Below, one piece after another: positions 1 to 7,803 of a DNA stretch of 24,944 nt. Origin of the DNA: Bacillota bacterium (GTDB lineage Bacteria > Bacillota > Clostridia > Peptostreptococcales > Anaerovoracaceae); the NCBI GenBank assembly GCA_029219125.1, contig JAQXSU010000210.1, positions 1-24,944 of the forward strand, given 5' to 3'. The notes under the pieces are model-generated. The model was not told the origin of the DNA. It ran no database searches and worked only from the letters and a program-made list of their open reading frames with translations. Numbering within the stretch: the stretch's first letter is position 1; every line of letters starts with the position of its first letter. Made by a program: the position numbers and the translations under genes.

Positions 1-333
1 TTTGAAAACATCAAGTACGTTTTCAATTACGGGCTGTCTGTGGCTGTGCCCCGGGCGCTGCTGGCAATTCCGGGTCACATGGGCTTCGCCGTTTTTATGG
101 GAATCTTTTATGGCAGGGCCAAACTGGCGGAAAGCCGGGGAAATGCATTCGGCGCAAAATCCAATCTGCTGGCGGGTTATTTGTCCGCAGTATTTCTCCA
201 CGGGTTTTACGATTCCTGCTGTATGATCGGCACACGCCTTTCCACTGCCATCTTCGTGGGCTTCGTGGTGCTGATGTACATCGTGGTCTTCCGGCTGATT
301 AAGAAAGCCTCCTGGGAAGACAGGCCGATATAA
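1..333 (+). CDS. PrsW-like intramembrane metalloprotease, C-terminal part (5' truncated)
   Basis: The reading frame is open from the first base of the window, so the gene begins upstream; 110 residues and a TAA stop remain. The visible residues carry the later PrsW-family motifs: a FENIKY stretch at the very start, an R-ALLAIPGH segment followed by a glycine-rich membrane helix, and a GYLSAVFLHGFYD segment whose His and Asp fit the third catalytic motif. PrsW proteins are multi-pass membrane proteases, known in Bacillus for site-1 cleavage of an anti-sigma factor, and many homologues have unknown targets. At least two hydrophobic helices are visible. It converges on the minus-strand transporter gene that ends 10 bp away. 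The missing N-terminal half, which should hold the EE motif, cannot be checked here, so the family call is good but the activity is inferred. Confidence 0.75.
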   Translation, partial: FENIKYVFNYGLSVAVPRALLAIPGHMGFAVFMGIFYGRAKLAESRGNAFGAKSNLLAGYLSAVFLHGFYDSCCMIGTRLSTAIFVGFVVLMYIVVFRLIKKASWEDRPI

Positions 334-343
334 GCGGGGCAGG

Positions 344-799
344 TCATTTCTTCTGAACCAGAACTGCTCCTGCAATGAGGCAGACGACGCCGAAGATTCT
401 GGCCGGACCCGGCAGATGTACGGGATTTCCCAGAAAGCCGATGGCATCTGCGATGACTGACCCCACCAGCTGGCCTGCAACCAGCATACTGAAATAGGCT
501 GTAAAGCCTATTTTTTTTGGAATCACGATGGAACCGATGACCAGCGCGGTGCCGATCAGGCCGCCGATGTACATCCATGGACGGGTCTGCCCCAGGGCGG
601 AGAGAGCGGGAACGGTATAAATTCCAAGCCAGTGGGCGGCGAAAAGCATGAGAAACAGCAGAAGCAGGCCGCCGCCGAAGCTGGATGCCGAAGCGAAGAT
701 GGGATTGGCAGTCATGGAACGGAGACGTCCGTTGACTGCAGATTGTATGATGACGGTGACACCGGTCAGAAAGCTGACCAGACCGAGCAGTATGTCCAT
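344..799 (-). CDS. DMT/YdcZ (DUF606) family small membrane transporter subunit, second of a pair
   Basis: A 151-residue, almost wholly hydrophobic protein with about five membrane helices. The N-terminus (MDILLGLVSFLTGVTVIIQ followed by SAVNGRL) is typical of the YdcZ/DUF606 branch of the drug/metabolite transporter superfamily, where a short five-helix protein is the half-size unit. The ATG is preceded by GGAGG at a good distance. It lies 36 bp downstream of a paralogous gene of exactly the same length, so the two are co-transcribed leftward and probably form a heterodimer. The substrate is unknown for nearly all members. There is only a 10 bp gap to the convergent PrsW-like gene and no separate terminator is seen. 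Confidence 0.85.
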   Translation of the reverse strand: MDILLGLVSFLTGVTVIIQSAVNGRLRSMTANPIFASASSFGGGLLLLFLMLFAAHWLGIYTVPALSALGQTRPWMYIGGLIGTALVIGSIVIPKKIGFTAYFSMLVAGQLVGSVIADAIGFLGNPVHLPGPARIFGVVCLIAGAVLVQKK

Positions 800-835
800 A
801 GAAAACCTCCGGGAATGTAGATTTTGCGAAGTAAA

Positions 836-1291
836 TTATGTATTCTGAATGATGAACGCGCCTGCGATGAGAAGCAGAATGCCGCAAACACGGCGTCCGC
901 TGATTTGAGTGCGGTGGCCGGGTGGAAGATTCAGCTGATCCACCATGGCTGAAAACAGCAGCTGACCGGTCACCAGCATGCTGAAAAACGCACCGAAGCC
1001 GATGGCTGCAGGAAGTAGCACGCCTGCCATGACATAGATGACGCCAAGAGGCCCGCCGGTCCACATCCACCACTGGGTATGGTGGAGCCGTCTGTGGGAA
1101 GGAAGCCTGTAGATTCCGGCTTTGCGGGTGATCAGAAGAAGGAGCAGCAGCGCTGCGGTTCCCACGGCGAAATTGACCGTGGAGGCAAACACGGGGTTGC
1201 CTGTGATCATCCGGATCTGTCCGTTGACGCCGGACTGCACGTTCATAAAGATGCCGATGGTGAATGCCACCAGCGCATAGATCAGTTTCAT
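836..1291 (-). CDS. DMT/YdcZ (DUF606) family small membrane transporter subunit, first of a pair
   Basis: A 151-residue hydrophobic protein with about five predicted membrane helices, beginning MKLIYALVAFTIGIFMNVQS and continuing with GVNGQIRMITGNPVFAS. Its NGQIRMITGNPVFAS stretch aligns with NGRLRSMTANPIFAS of the downstream gene, so the two are duplicates that have diverged. The frame stays open upstream to 1666, but the ATG at 1291 is preceded by GAGGA and gives the family length. The upstream extension overlaps the terminator of the ABC operon and is rejected. The paired arrangement suggests an inverted-topology heterodimer, as in other small DMT pairs. The substrate is not predictable. 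Confidence 0.85.
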   Translation of the reverse strand: MKLIYALVAFTIGIFMNVQSGVNGQIRMITGNPVFASTVNFAVGTAALLLLLLITRKAGIYRLPSHRRLHHTQWWMWTGGPLGVIYVMAGVLLPAAIGFGAFFSMLVTGQLLFSAMVDQLNLPPGHRTQISGRRVCGILLLIAGAFIIQNT

Positions 1292-1334
1292 GTTGTATCC
1301 TCGTTTCTGAGCGGATTCTGTACGCTCCTTGTCT

Positions 1335-1363
1335 ATCCTACACCCGGAAAGGAAAAGACGCAA
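1335..1363 (-). promoter_or_regulatory. candidate sigma70 promoter of the YdcZ pair
   Basis: On the minus strand TTGCGT, a 17 bp spacer and TAGGAT lie about 45 bp upstream of the ATG at 1291, downstream of the ABC-operon terminator. The -35 box matches only half of consensus and the -10 box four of six, so this is a position-supported but weak call. Confidence 0.35.
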
Positions 1364-1376
1364 GGGGCATGGACAG

Positions 1377-1422
1377 AAAAAATCCGGGTTCTGCTGCTTC
1401 ATGCAACAGAGTCCGGATTTTT
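1377..1422 (-). terminator. Rho-independent terminator of the oligopeptide ABC operon
   Basis: Arms AAAAATCCGG and CCGGATTTTT enclose an inner stem (TCTGCTGC with GCAACAGA, one mismatch) and a five-base loop. It lies 36 bp past the stop of the last ATPase gene. Read leftward it ends in a run of T, so it terminates the ABC operon. The A/T symmetry means it may also work in the other direction. Confidence 0.75.
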
Positions 1423-1457
1423 GTATGGTATGAGGTGTGAATTGCGATTGAAAGCTC

Positions 1458-2444
1458 CTATACTTCGCCGGCGCGGTGGCAGGCAACGAATCTGCCTGGG
1501 CGCACTTCGCGCATTTCCGGTGCTTCCTGTGCACAGTGCTCCGTCGCATACGGACATCTGGTACGGAAATAGCATCCGCTCGGCGGATTGACCGGACTTG
1601 GGATTTCGCCGGTGAGCATATCCTTGGACTCCTTCTTCCGCTCCGGATCCGGAACAGGAACCGCATCCAGAAGGAATCTGGTATACGGATGAATCGGATC
1701 CGCGTAGATTTCTCTGGTGATTCCCAGTTCGCAGACCTTGCCCAGGAACATGACGCATACCCGGTCAGACAGGTAGCGAACTACCGAAAGGTCATGGGAA
1801 ATGAAGATGTAGGTCAGATTCCGTTCGGCCTGCAGGTCGCCCAGCAGGTTCAGAATCTGAGATTGTATGGAAACGTCCAGGGCAGATACCGGTTCGTCGC
1901 AGACAATCAGACGCGGGTTGAGAGCCAGTGCTCTGGCAATACTCACACGCTGTCTCTGACCGCCGGAGAACTGATGCGGATACCGGTACATAAATTCCGG
2001 ACGGATACCGCATTTCCGAAGGAGATCTTCGACGATGGCGGTGCTTTCCTCTTTGGATTTCACGATTTTGTGTGTGACCAGTGGTTCTGCAACGATATCA
2101 CGGATTTTTAACCGCGGATTCAGGGAAGCATACGGATCCTGGAAGACCATCTGCATCTGTTTCCGCATATCGCGGAGCTCTTCTGTTTTCAGCTGACTGA
2201 GATCCTGACCGTCAAACAGCACAGAACCTCTGGTCGGCTCCAGCAGACGGAGAATCAGGCGACCAAGCGTAGATTTCCCGCAGCCGGATTCTCCTACGAC
2301 GCCCAGGGTTTCGCCCTCATAAATCTGGAGATTGACATCCGTTACAGCATGGACGATTCCTTTGCTCTTGCTCCAGGCGCTGGAAACCGTTTTGAATTCT
2401 TTCGTCAGTTCTCTGGTTTCAACGAGGATTTTTCTATTTTCCAC
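1458..2444 (-). CDS. oligopeptide/dipeptide ABC transporter ATP-binding protein (OppF/DppF type)
   Basis: This is one of the two ATPases that power the peptide importer. It has Walker A GESGCGKST at residues 51-59, the signature FSGGQRQRVSIARAL, Walker B LIVCDEPVSALD and the switch His in IFISHDLSVV. The C-terminal Opp/Dpp domain has the cysteine-rich segment (GCYFRTRCPYATEHC and a later ACH) that in some homologues holds an iron-sulfur cluster. The start is GTG, not ATG: the codon at 2444-2442 sits 7 nt after AAGGAGGTG, and the first bases overlap the end of the upstream ATPase gene by 11 bp, so translation is probably coupled. The length of 328 aa is normal. It is the last gene of the five-gene operon and is followed by a terminator. 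Confidence 0.93.
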   Translation of the reverse strand: MENRKILVETRELTKEFKTVSSAWSKSKGIVHAVTDVNLQIYEGETLGVVGESGCGKSTLGRLILRLLEPTRGSVLFDGQDLSQLKTEELRDMRKQMQMVFQDPYASLNPRLKIRDIVAEPLVTHKIVKSKEESTAIVEDLLRKCGIRPEFMYRYPHQFSGGQRQRVSIARALALNPRLIVCDEPVSALDVSIQSQILNLLGDLQAERNLTYIFISHDLSVVRYLSDRVCVMFLGKVCELGITREIYADPIHPYTRFLLDAVPVPDPERKKESKDMLTGEIPSPVNPPSGCYFRTRCPYATEHCAQEAPEMREVRPGRFVACHRAGEV

Positions 2445-3429
2445 TGTTCATCACCTCCTTGTTATACAGGAAGCATCTTACCTTATGGCCATCTTCGGTT
2501 TCATAAAGATCCGGCTCGTACATGGTGCAGACCTTCATGGCCTTTTCACAGCGAGGACAGAAACGGCAGCCCTGCGGCAGGTGAAGGAGATTTGGAACCA
2601 AACCTTTGATGGTGTAAAGGTGTTCCTTCACTTCTGTCATCTTCGGAATGGAGTTCATCAGACCGAATGTATATGGATGCTTCGGATCCCTGAACAGCTC
2701 GCGAACCGGGGCTTCTTCCATGATTTTACCTGCATACATGACATATACATAATCACAGGATTCTGCGACCACACCCAGATTGTGAGTGATCATGACCACA
2801 GCAGTTCCCTGCTCTTTCTGCAGCTGTTTCATCAGGTACAGAATCTGTGCTTCGATGGTTACATCCAGCGCAGTGGTCGGTTCATCAGCAATCATCAGCT
2901 GCGGATTGCAGACCATGGCCATACCGATCATCACACGCTGACGAAGACCGCCGGAAAGCTGATGCGGGAACACGTTGTATCTTTTTTCTGGTTCCGGAAT
3001 ACCGACCTTGCGGAAAATATCAATAGTACGCTGCTTCGCTTCTTCTTTCGAAACATTTTCGTGAATCAGGATTGCTTCAGAAACCTGCTTTCCAATAGTA
3101 TACACAGGATTCAGGGATGTCATCGGTTCCTGGAAAATCATAGTAATTCGATTTCCCCGGATTTCATCCATTTCTTTTTTCGTTTTTTCAAGAAGGTTTT
3201 CGCCATCCAGCAAAATCTCTCCTGCCACGACCCTGCCGGGATACTGGAGAAGCTGCATGGTGGACATGGCGGTCATACTTTTCCCGCAGCCGGATTCACC
3301 AACCAGGCCAACGGCTTCGCCTTTCTTTACGGTAATATCCACACCATCCACGGCGGGAACAATACCCTTCGAGGTGAAAAACTGTGTCTTCAGTCCTCGG
3401 ATCTGGAATATAGAATCATTGTTGCTCAT
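2434..3429 (-). CDS. oligopeptide/dipeptide ABC transporter ATP-binding protein (OppD/DppD type)
   Basis: This is the partner ATPase of the importer, acting on the cytoplasmic face of the permease pair. It has Walker A GESGCGKS at residues 44-51, a Q-loop in MIFQEPMTSLNPV, the signature LSGGLRQRVMIGMA, Walker B LMIADEPTTALDVT and the switch His in VVMITHNLGVV. The C-terminal Opp/Dpp extension carries clustered cysteines (GCRFCPRCEKAMKVC and a later RCF). Length is 331 aa, normal for OppD. The ATG follows AAGGCGGTG. It lies 17 bp after the second permease gene and overlaps the next ATPase gene by 11 bp. The two ATPases are diverged paralogues, as in all Opp/Dpp systems, and work as a heterodimer. 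Confidence 0.94.
   Translation of the reverse strand: MSNNDSIFQIRGLKTQFFTSKGIVPAVDGVDITVKKGEAVGLVGESGCGKSMTAMSTMQLLQYPGRVVAGEILLDGENLLEKTKKEMDEIRGNRITMIFQEPMTSLNPVYTIGKQVSEAILIHENVSKEEAKQRTIDIFRKVGIPEPEKRYNVFPHQLSGGLRQRVMIGMAMVCNPQLMIADEPTTALDVTIEAQILYLMKQLQKEQGTAVVMITHNLGVVAESCDYVYVMYAGKIMEEAPVRELFRDPKHPYTFGLMNSIPKMTEVKEHLYTIKGLVPNLLHLPQGCRFCPRCEKAMKVCTMYEPDLYETEDGHKVRCFLYNKEVMNSGK
2452..2460 (-). promoter_or_regulatory. ribosome binding site that fixes the GTG start of the OppF-type gene
   Basis: AAGGAGGTG read leftward lies inside the last codons of the upstream ATPase gene, 7 nt before GTG at 2444. No in-frame ATG with a comparable site exists nearby, so this site decides the start and indicates coupled translation. 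Confidence 0.8.
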
Positions 3430-3446
3430 AGTTTCACCGCCTTATC

Positions 3447-4436
3447 TTAGTTCTGCAGGGATGGATCCAGTTTGTCTCTGAGGGCATCACCCAGGAAGTT
3501 GAATGCAACGACCAGAATCAGAATGACAATACCAGGTGCCAGTGTTGCAACCGGAGAGTCTGAAAGATATTTCTTCATTTCAAACACCATCAGACCCCAG
3601 CTTGGATCAGGAGGTTGTGCACCGATGCCAAGGAAGGATAAGCTGGATTCCGTCAGAATGTTGCCAGGAACATTCATGGTGAAGAGCACTACCAGTGTAG
3701 GAACACAGTTTGGAAGAATGTGCCGCATCATAATGACGCTTCTCTTCACACCGATGGAAGTGGCTGCTTCCACGTATTCCTTTTCACGGAGAGACAGTAC
3801 TTCGGAACGAACCACACGAGCGGTACCTGCCCAGCCGGCCAGACTCAGGGCGATGAAAATTGTCAGCATGCCTCCGCCCAGCGTGTAAGAAACCAGCATG
3901 GCCAGCAACAGGGACGGGAATGCCATCAGCACATCCGCGATACGCATGATAATGTTATCTATTTTGCCGCCAATAAATCCGGAAACAAGGCCCAGAACTG
4001 TACCGATTGCCATGGAAATCAATGTTGGAATCAGGCCAACCATCAACGATACGCGGCCACCGTAAATCATTCTGCTCAGAACATCACGACCCAGCTGGTC
4101 TGTTCCCAGAAGATGCTGCGCAGATGGTGTACCGGCACGATTGGTCAAATCCTGTACATACGGGTCGCAAGGTGCAAACAGCGGTGCAGCGATGGTTACA
4201 ATGACGAATAATGCGATGATAATGGCGGATACCAACGCAACTTTATTATGACGAAAGATGCTGAGAATCTGTTCTTTCAGTGTTTCATTGGGTGCAATTT
4301 CCGCTTCTGCTTTTTCTTCAATCTGTGCAGGTTCTGTAGCTCCCTCTGGAATCCAGTCGGTGCCTTCCATGGAAAAACCGCTTGCGATTCTATCTGCCAG
4401 GATGTCGGCAGCTTGGTTCATGTTTTTGCGTTTCAT
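3447..4436 (-). CDS. peptide ABC transporter permease (OppC/DppC type)
   Basis: This is the second integral membrane subunit of the importer. An acidic, soluble N-terminal tail of about 65 residues comes before the first membrane helix (NKVALVSAIIIALFVIVTIA), as is usual for OppC. The segment DPYVQDLTNRAGTPSAQHLLG followed by TDQLGRDVLSRMIYGGR is diagnostic of the family. The EAA-type coupling loop is near residues 215-255, and the ESSLSFLGIGAQPPDPSWG motif is also present. Six helices are visible and the length is 329 aa. The ATG at 4436 has GGGGGAG just upstream. A second Met at residue 6 is possible but has no better ribosome site. It is 11 bp after the first permease gene. Substrate (di- versus oligopeptides) cannot be told from the permease. 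Confidence 0.93.
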   Translation of the reverse strand: MKRKNMNQAADILADRIASGFSMEGTDWIPEGATEPAQIEEKAEAEIAPNETLKEQILSIFRHNKVALVSAIIIALFVIVTIAAPLFAPCDPYVQDLTNRAGTPSAQHLLGTDQLGRDVLSRMIYGGRVSLMVGLIPTLISMAIGTVLGLVSGFIGGKIDNIIMRIADVLMAFPSLLLAMLVSYTLGGGMLTIFIALSLAGWAGTARVVRSEVLSLREKEYVEAATSIGVKRSVIMMRHILPNCVPTLVVLFTMNVPGNILTESSLSFLGIGAQPPDPSWGLMVFEMKKYLSDSPVATLAPGIVILILVVAFNFLGDALRDKLDPSLQN

Positions 4437-4447
4437 GTTGACTCCCC

Positions 4448-5368
4448 CTATTGCTCACGAATCTTAGGATCAAGGAAGGAATACAGGATATCTGCAACCA
4501 GGTTTCCTAAAATAATAATCATGGTAGAGAAAATAACGGATCCTTGCAGCAGTGGCATGTCTCTGTCGTTGACAGCCGAAACCATCAGAACGCCGATACC
4601 GCCGATTCCGAATACAGTTTCTGTTAATACGGCACCGGACAGGAGACTGGCAAACTGCATGGCCATCATGGTTACAACCGGAATCATGGCATTTTTCAGT
4701 CCATGACGGATGACAACCAGAGATTCCCGGAGTCCCTTTGCTCTTGCTGTACGGATATAATCATTCCGCATGATGCCCAGCAGGCTGGAACGGGTCAGTC
4801 TGGCAATGGTACCGGAGGAAGCCCAGCCCAGTACGAAGGCAGGCATAATCAGATGCTTCCAGGTGGAGAAGCCGGCAACAGGAAGTAAATCCAGCTTATA
4901 TGCGAAGATAAACTGCATCAGCATGGCAGCCCAGAATACCGGAAGAGAAATGCCCACCAGAGAGAAGCCCATGAGTCCACGATCCAGCAGGGTGTCTTTC
5001 CGGATGGCAGACACGATGCCTGCAGGAATCCCGATAATCCATGCAACCAGTGCAGCCGCGATTGCCAGCTTGACCGTGTTTGGAAAGGCTTCCATAATGA
5101 GTCCGGTAATTGGCCGGTTCAGCTTGTAAGAGATCCCGAGATCTCCCTGGCATGCGTCCAGAATATAGCGGCCGAAACGAACCATGACAGGATCATTGAG
5201 GCCCATCTGCTCCGTAACACGTTCGATGACTGCCGGGCTGGCCTTTTCTCCCATCATAACAGTGATCGGGTTGCCAGGCAGCACCTGCAGCATCAGAAAC
5301 ACCACCAGAACCACAGCGATCATCAGCGGGATAGAAATCAAAATACGTTTGGCAATATATTTTCCCAT
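4448..5368 (-). CDS. peptide ABC transporter permease (OppB/DppB type)
   Basis: This is the first integral membrane subunit. It begins MGKYIAKRILISIPLMIAVVLVVF, the usual OppB/DppB opening, then the periplasmic-side signature LQVLPGNPITVMMGEKASP followed by ERVTEQMGLNDP. The family TM core (WIIGIPAGIVSAIRKDTLLD and GWASSGTIARLTRSSLLGIM) and the coupling loop with DYIRTARAKGLRE are present. It has 306 aa and about six helices, which is family-normal. The ATG follows GAAAGGAC. It is separated from the binding-protein gene by 119 bp that contains a long hairpin, so it is probably expressed at a lower level than the binding protein. Confidence 0.93.
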   Translation of the reverse strand: MGKYIAKRILISIPLMIAVVLVVFLMLQVLPGNPITVMMGEKASPAVIERVTEQMGLNDPVMVRFGRYILDACQGDLGISYKLNRPITGLIMEAFPNTVKLAIAAALVAWIIGIPAGIVSAIRKDTLLDRGLMGFSLVGISLPVFWAAMLMQFIFAYKLDLLPVAGFSTWKHLIMPAFVLGWASSGTIARLTRSSLLGIMRNDYIRTARAKGLRESLVVIRHGLKNAMIPVVTMMAMQFASLLSGAVLTETVFGIGGIGVLMVSAVNDRDMPLLQGSVIFSTMIIILGNLVADILYSFLDPKIREQ

Positions 5369-5400
5369 TGTGTTTCTGTCCTTTCGTCAGGTTTTTTAAG

Positions 5401-5442
5401 AAAGGAAGGGATCCTCCCTTATTGCTGAGAATCCCTTCCTTT
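5401..5442 (-). terminator. intra-operon hairpin between binding protein and permease genes
   Basis: A perfect 12 bp stem (AAAGGAAGGGAT with ATCCCTTCCTTT) with an 18-base loop lies between the stop of the binding-protein gene and the ribosome site of the permease gene. Read leftward it is followed by CTTAAAAAAC rather than a clean T run, so it is more likely a partial terminator or an RNA 3'-end stabiliser than a full stop. Such hairpins commonly make the binding protein more abundant than the membrane parts. Confidence 0.65.
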
Positions 5443-5487
5443 GTGATTGTAAACAGTTAAGGTTGAAATTGGTATTGTTTTTGATCT

Positions 5488-7158
5488 TTATTCACCGGAA
5501 AGTTCCAGTTCCACACCGTAGTAGCAGCAATCGCCCCAACCAGCCCAGTGCGGTACGAAGTTCTTTACTCTGTCCTGAATCACTCTTACCTTGTCCATGT
5601 GGAACAGAGGAATCCATGCGGCATCATCCTGTACAACGATCTTTTCCAGTTCCTGATATTCTGCTGTTCTTTCGTCCGGATCAATCATATGTCTTGCTGC
5701 TTCGATTCTCTTGATGGCATCCGTGTTCTTATAGTTGAAAGAACGAGACTTGGTGGATGCACCGGAGAAGAAGGTGTAGATAAAGTTATCCGGATCGTTG
5801 AAGTCACCGTACCAGGTGGATCTGTACATCGGCAGTTCTCCGGTGGAACGGATATCGTACCAGGAAGCTTCATCCATCTGATTAATATTCAGAGTGATGT
5901 TGTACTCAGCCAGCTGCTGCTGCAGAATCTGGAATACTTCCTGTGCTTCATCTGCGGTACATGCAACTTCCATTTCAAATCCGTCTGCATAGCCTGCTTC
6001 TGCCAGCAGAGCCTTGGCACCTTCCGGATCGTATTCGATTTCCGGCAGATCCTTGTTATAGCCAACCATGCTTTCTGGGAAGATACCCTTGGCAAGCACG
6101 CCTGCACCCTCGTAAACAGAGTCCAGAATTTCCTGTCTGTTGATACCAATCTGCAGAGCCTTACGAACGCGGACATCATCAAACGGCTCGATATTTTCGT
6201 TGAAGGTCAGATACATGGTACCGAAGGTTACTTTATGAACTACATTGTCTTTCCATTCATCGGAGGATTCGTATCCCTTGATCAGACGTCTTGCATTATC
6301 CAGATCGAAGATATCAGTTTGACCTTTTTCGAACATCATCTGTTCGGTTTCGGAGTCGCTGACAACCTTAATCAGAATACCGTCGATTTTCGGTGCACCC
6401 TGCCAGTAATCCGGATTTGCTTCCAGATAGATGTGGTCGTTCAGAACCCATTCCTTCAGAACGAACGGACCGGAACCGATGGTGTATTCCGGTTCAGAAC
6501 CGAAGTAAGTACCAGTCTTGCCGCCGCCTGCTTCATCGGCTGCATCGCATGCTTCTCTGTTGAGGATGGACCAGCCCGGAACACTGAGTACGGACAGGAA
6601 CGGTGCATAGGAATCGGTCAGAACCAGATCGAAATTGTAGTCATCATGGATAATGATACCTTTTCCTTCAACAGTATCTGCATTGCCGTCCAGTACATCC
6701 TGTGCGCCTACCAGCATGGTAAACCAGTCGGAGTTCTTGGTTGCTCTTTCCGGATCCATCATGCTGTCGATGGTGTACAGTACGTCATCGGAAGTCATTT
6801 CTTCGCCGTTGGTGTACTTAATGCCTTCTCTCAGCTTGAAGCTGTAGGTCAGACCATCGTCCGATACGGTGTAGGATTCTGCTGCACCCGGCTTCAGCTC
6901 GGTACTGCCGTCTGCGTTGGAAACCATCTGAATCAGCGTATCGAAGATGTTAATCTGGATGATGTAGTCTGCGGTGGTCTGTCTCGGGTCACCAGATTCA
7001 TTTTCATGGTCGTAGGTGATACGAAGTACATTTTCACCGAATCCATCATCGTACTTTACGCCGCCGGAACCTGCATCGCTGCTGCCGCCGCCGCAGCCTG
7101 CCAGGCACGTCATGATCATTACGAGAACAAGCGCTAATGATAATAACTTCTTTTTCAT
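5488..7158 (-). CDS. peptide-binding lipoprotein of the ABC importer (SBP_bac_5, OppA/DppA type)
   Basis: This is the extracytoplasmic receptor of the peptide importer. The N-terminus MKKKLLSLALVLVMIMTCLAGC is a lipoprotein signal with lipobox LAGC and lipidated Cys at residue 22, followed by a Gly/Ser-rich linker. The family-5 solute-binding fold is recognised by the EPGAAESYTVSDDGLTYSF-like segment (here LKPGAAESYTVSDDGLTYSF), then KLREGIKYTNGEEMTSDDV and a later region with VRKALQIGINRQEI. The length of 556 aa is typical. The start ATG follows AAGGAGGCG. It is the first gene of the A-B-C-D-F operon. The low-similarity pocket does not reveal whether it prefers di- or oligopeptides. Acidic surface residues are frequent, as in other extracellular binding proteins. 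Confidence 0.93.
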   Translation of the reverse strand: MKKKLLSLALVLVMIMTCLAGCGGGSSDAGSGGVKYDDGFGENVLRITYDHENESGDPRQTTADYIIQINIFDTLIQMVSNADGSTELKPGAAESYTVSDDGLTYSFKLREGIKYTNGEEMTSDDVLYTIDSMMDPERATKNSDWFTMLVGAQDVLDGNADTVEGKGIIIHDDYNFDLVLTDSYAPFLSVLSVPGWSILNREACDAADEAGGGKTGTYFGSEPEYTIGSGPFVLKEWVLNDHIYLEANPDYWQGAPKIDGILIKVVSDSETEQMMFEKGQTDIFDLDNARRLIKGYESSDEWKDNVVHKVTFGTMYLTFNENIEPFDDVRVRKALQIGINRQEILDSVYEGAGVLAKGIFPESMVGYNKDLPEIEYDPEGAKALLAEAGYADGFEMEVACTADEAQEVFQILQQQLAEYNITLNINQMDEASWYDIRSTGELPMYRSTWYGDFNDPDNFIYTFFSGASTKSRSFNYKNTDAIKRIEAARHMIDPDERTAEYQELEKIVVQDDAAWIPLFHMDKVRVIQDRVKNFVPHWAGWGDCCYYGVELELSGE

Positions 7159-7210
7159 TGTTTCGCCTCCTTACAATTGTTCGTTGCGGATATTTCCAAA
7201 CCCTTTCACA

Positions 7211-7233
7211 GAGACAGCAATCTCGTCTGTCTC
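7211..7233 (-). repeat. inverted repeat in the leader of the peptide importer operon
   Basis: GAGACAG and CTGTCTC form a perfect 7 bp stem with a 9-base loop, about 50 bp upstream of the binding-protein start. It would be a small hairpin in the 5' leader or a protein-binding dyad. No function is assigned. Confidence 0.4.
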
Positions 7234-7263
7234 CGCACTGTTTATGAATTGTTAAAAAATAAA

Positions 7264-7279
7264 TGCAATTTTTAAGCCA
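7264..7279 (-). promoter_or_regulatory. possible sigma54-type promoter of the peptide importer operon
   Basis: On the minus strand TGGCTT, five bases, then TTGCA gives GG-N10-GC spacing exactly right for -24/-12, with two mismatches to TGGCAC. The start would be near 7254, about 95 nt before the ATG. The same TTGCAT could instead be a -35 box with a poor CATAAA at 16 bp, so the promoter class is uncertain. Confidence 0.3.
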
Positions 7280-7623
7280 AAAAAGCAGTCATCCCGTAAA
7301 CGCCTGATTTCCAACAGAAGAGAAGAACGCATCTTTTCTGCACGTGTAAAAGTAAAAAAGATGAAAAAAGATGAAAACGGACGATTCACATAATATTAAC
7401 CTGTTTTTCACTGAAACGACACAAAATGCGCGAGGAAGGGAATCGATGCATTTCACAGAAAGAGGATAAAAAACAGGAAAGGGGAACATACCAGCCATGT
7501 TTTATTTTAAAGCAAACCCGCATTTTCGCTCATGTAAAAAAAGAAAAGAAGACAAAAAATGAAAACCATACCCAAAGCTGACCCTCCGGAGGCCTCTGTT
7601 TCTTTGCCCCAAGTCCAAAAAAT

Positions 7624-7646
7624 CGTCCGAAATTTCGGATTTTGGC
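7624..7646. repeat. operator-like repeat copy 1 upstream of the MATE gene
   Basis: A 23-nt element whose core TCCGAAATTTCGGA is a perfect 14 bp palindrome. A second copy with two mismatches lies 123 bp to the right. This placement suggests a regulator binding site. Confidence 0.55.
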
Positions 7647-7746
7647 ATAAAAAAACCGGAAAAGAGGAGATCCACAAAAAAACGGCGAAAAAACTTCACC
7701 GATTCAACGCACTGAATCGCGCCGGATTGTATTTCGCGGAATACAG

Positions 7747-7769
7747 CGTCCGAAATTACGGATTTTGCC
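7747..7769. repeat. operator-like repeat copy 2, abutting the MATE promoter
   Basis: This is the second copy of the 23-nt element, with core TCCGAAATTACGGA (palindrome broken at one pair). It ends 5 bp before the -35 box of the MATE promoter, a good place for a repressor or an activator. Confidence 0.55.
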
Positions 7770-7774
7770 AGTCG

Positions 7775-7803
7775 TTGCACGCAGGCCAATTTTATGCTAT
7801 ACT
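7775..7803 (+). promoter_or_regulatory. sigma70 promoter of the MATE gene
   Basis: TTGCAC, a 17 bp spacer and TATACT: four of six and five of six matches at ideal spacing. Transcription would start near 7810, about 40 nt before the GTG start at 7850. This rules out the longer open frame from 7559. Confidence 0.75.

Noticed and set aside
5548..7137. Long plus-strand open frame opposite the peptide-binding protein
   Set aside because: Antisense shadow caused by codon bias; Cys/Phe/His-rich, no ribosome site, no recognisable family.
7289..7498. 69-residue minus-strand open frame in the non-coding region
   Set aside because: No ribosome site and no family resemblance; lies in A-rich regulatory DNA.
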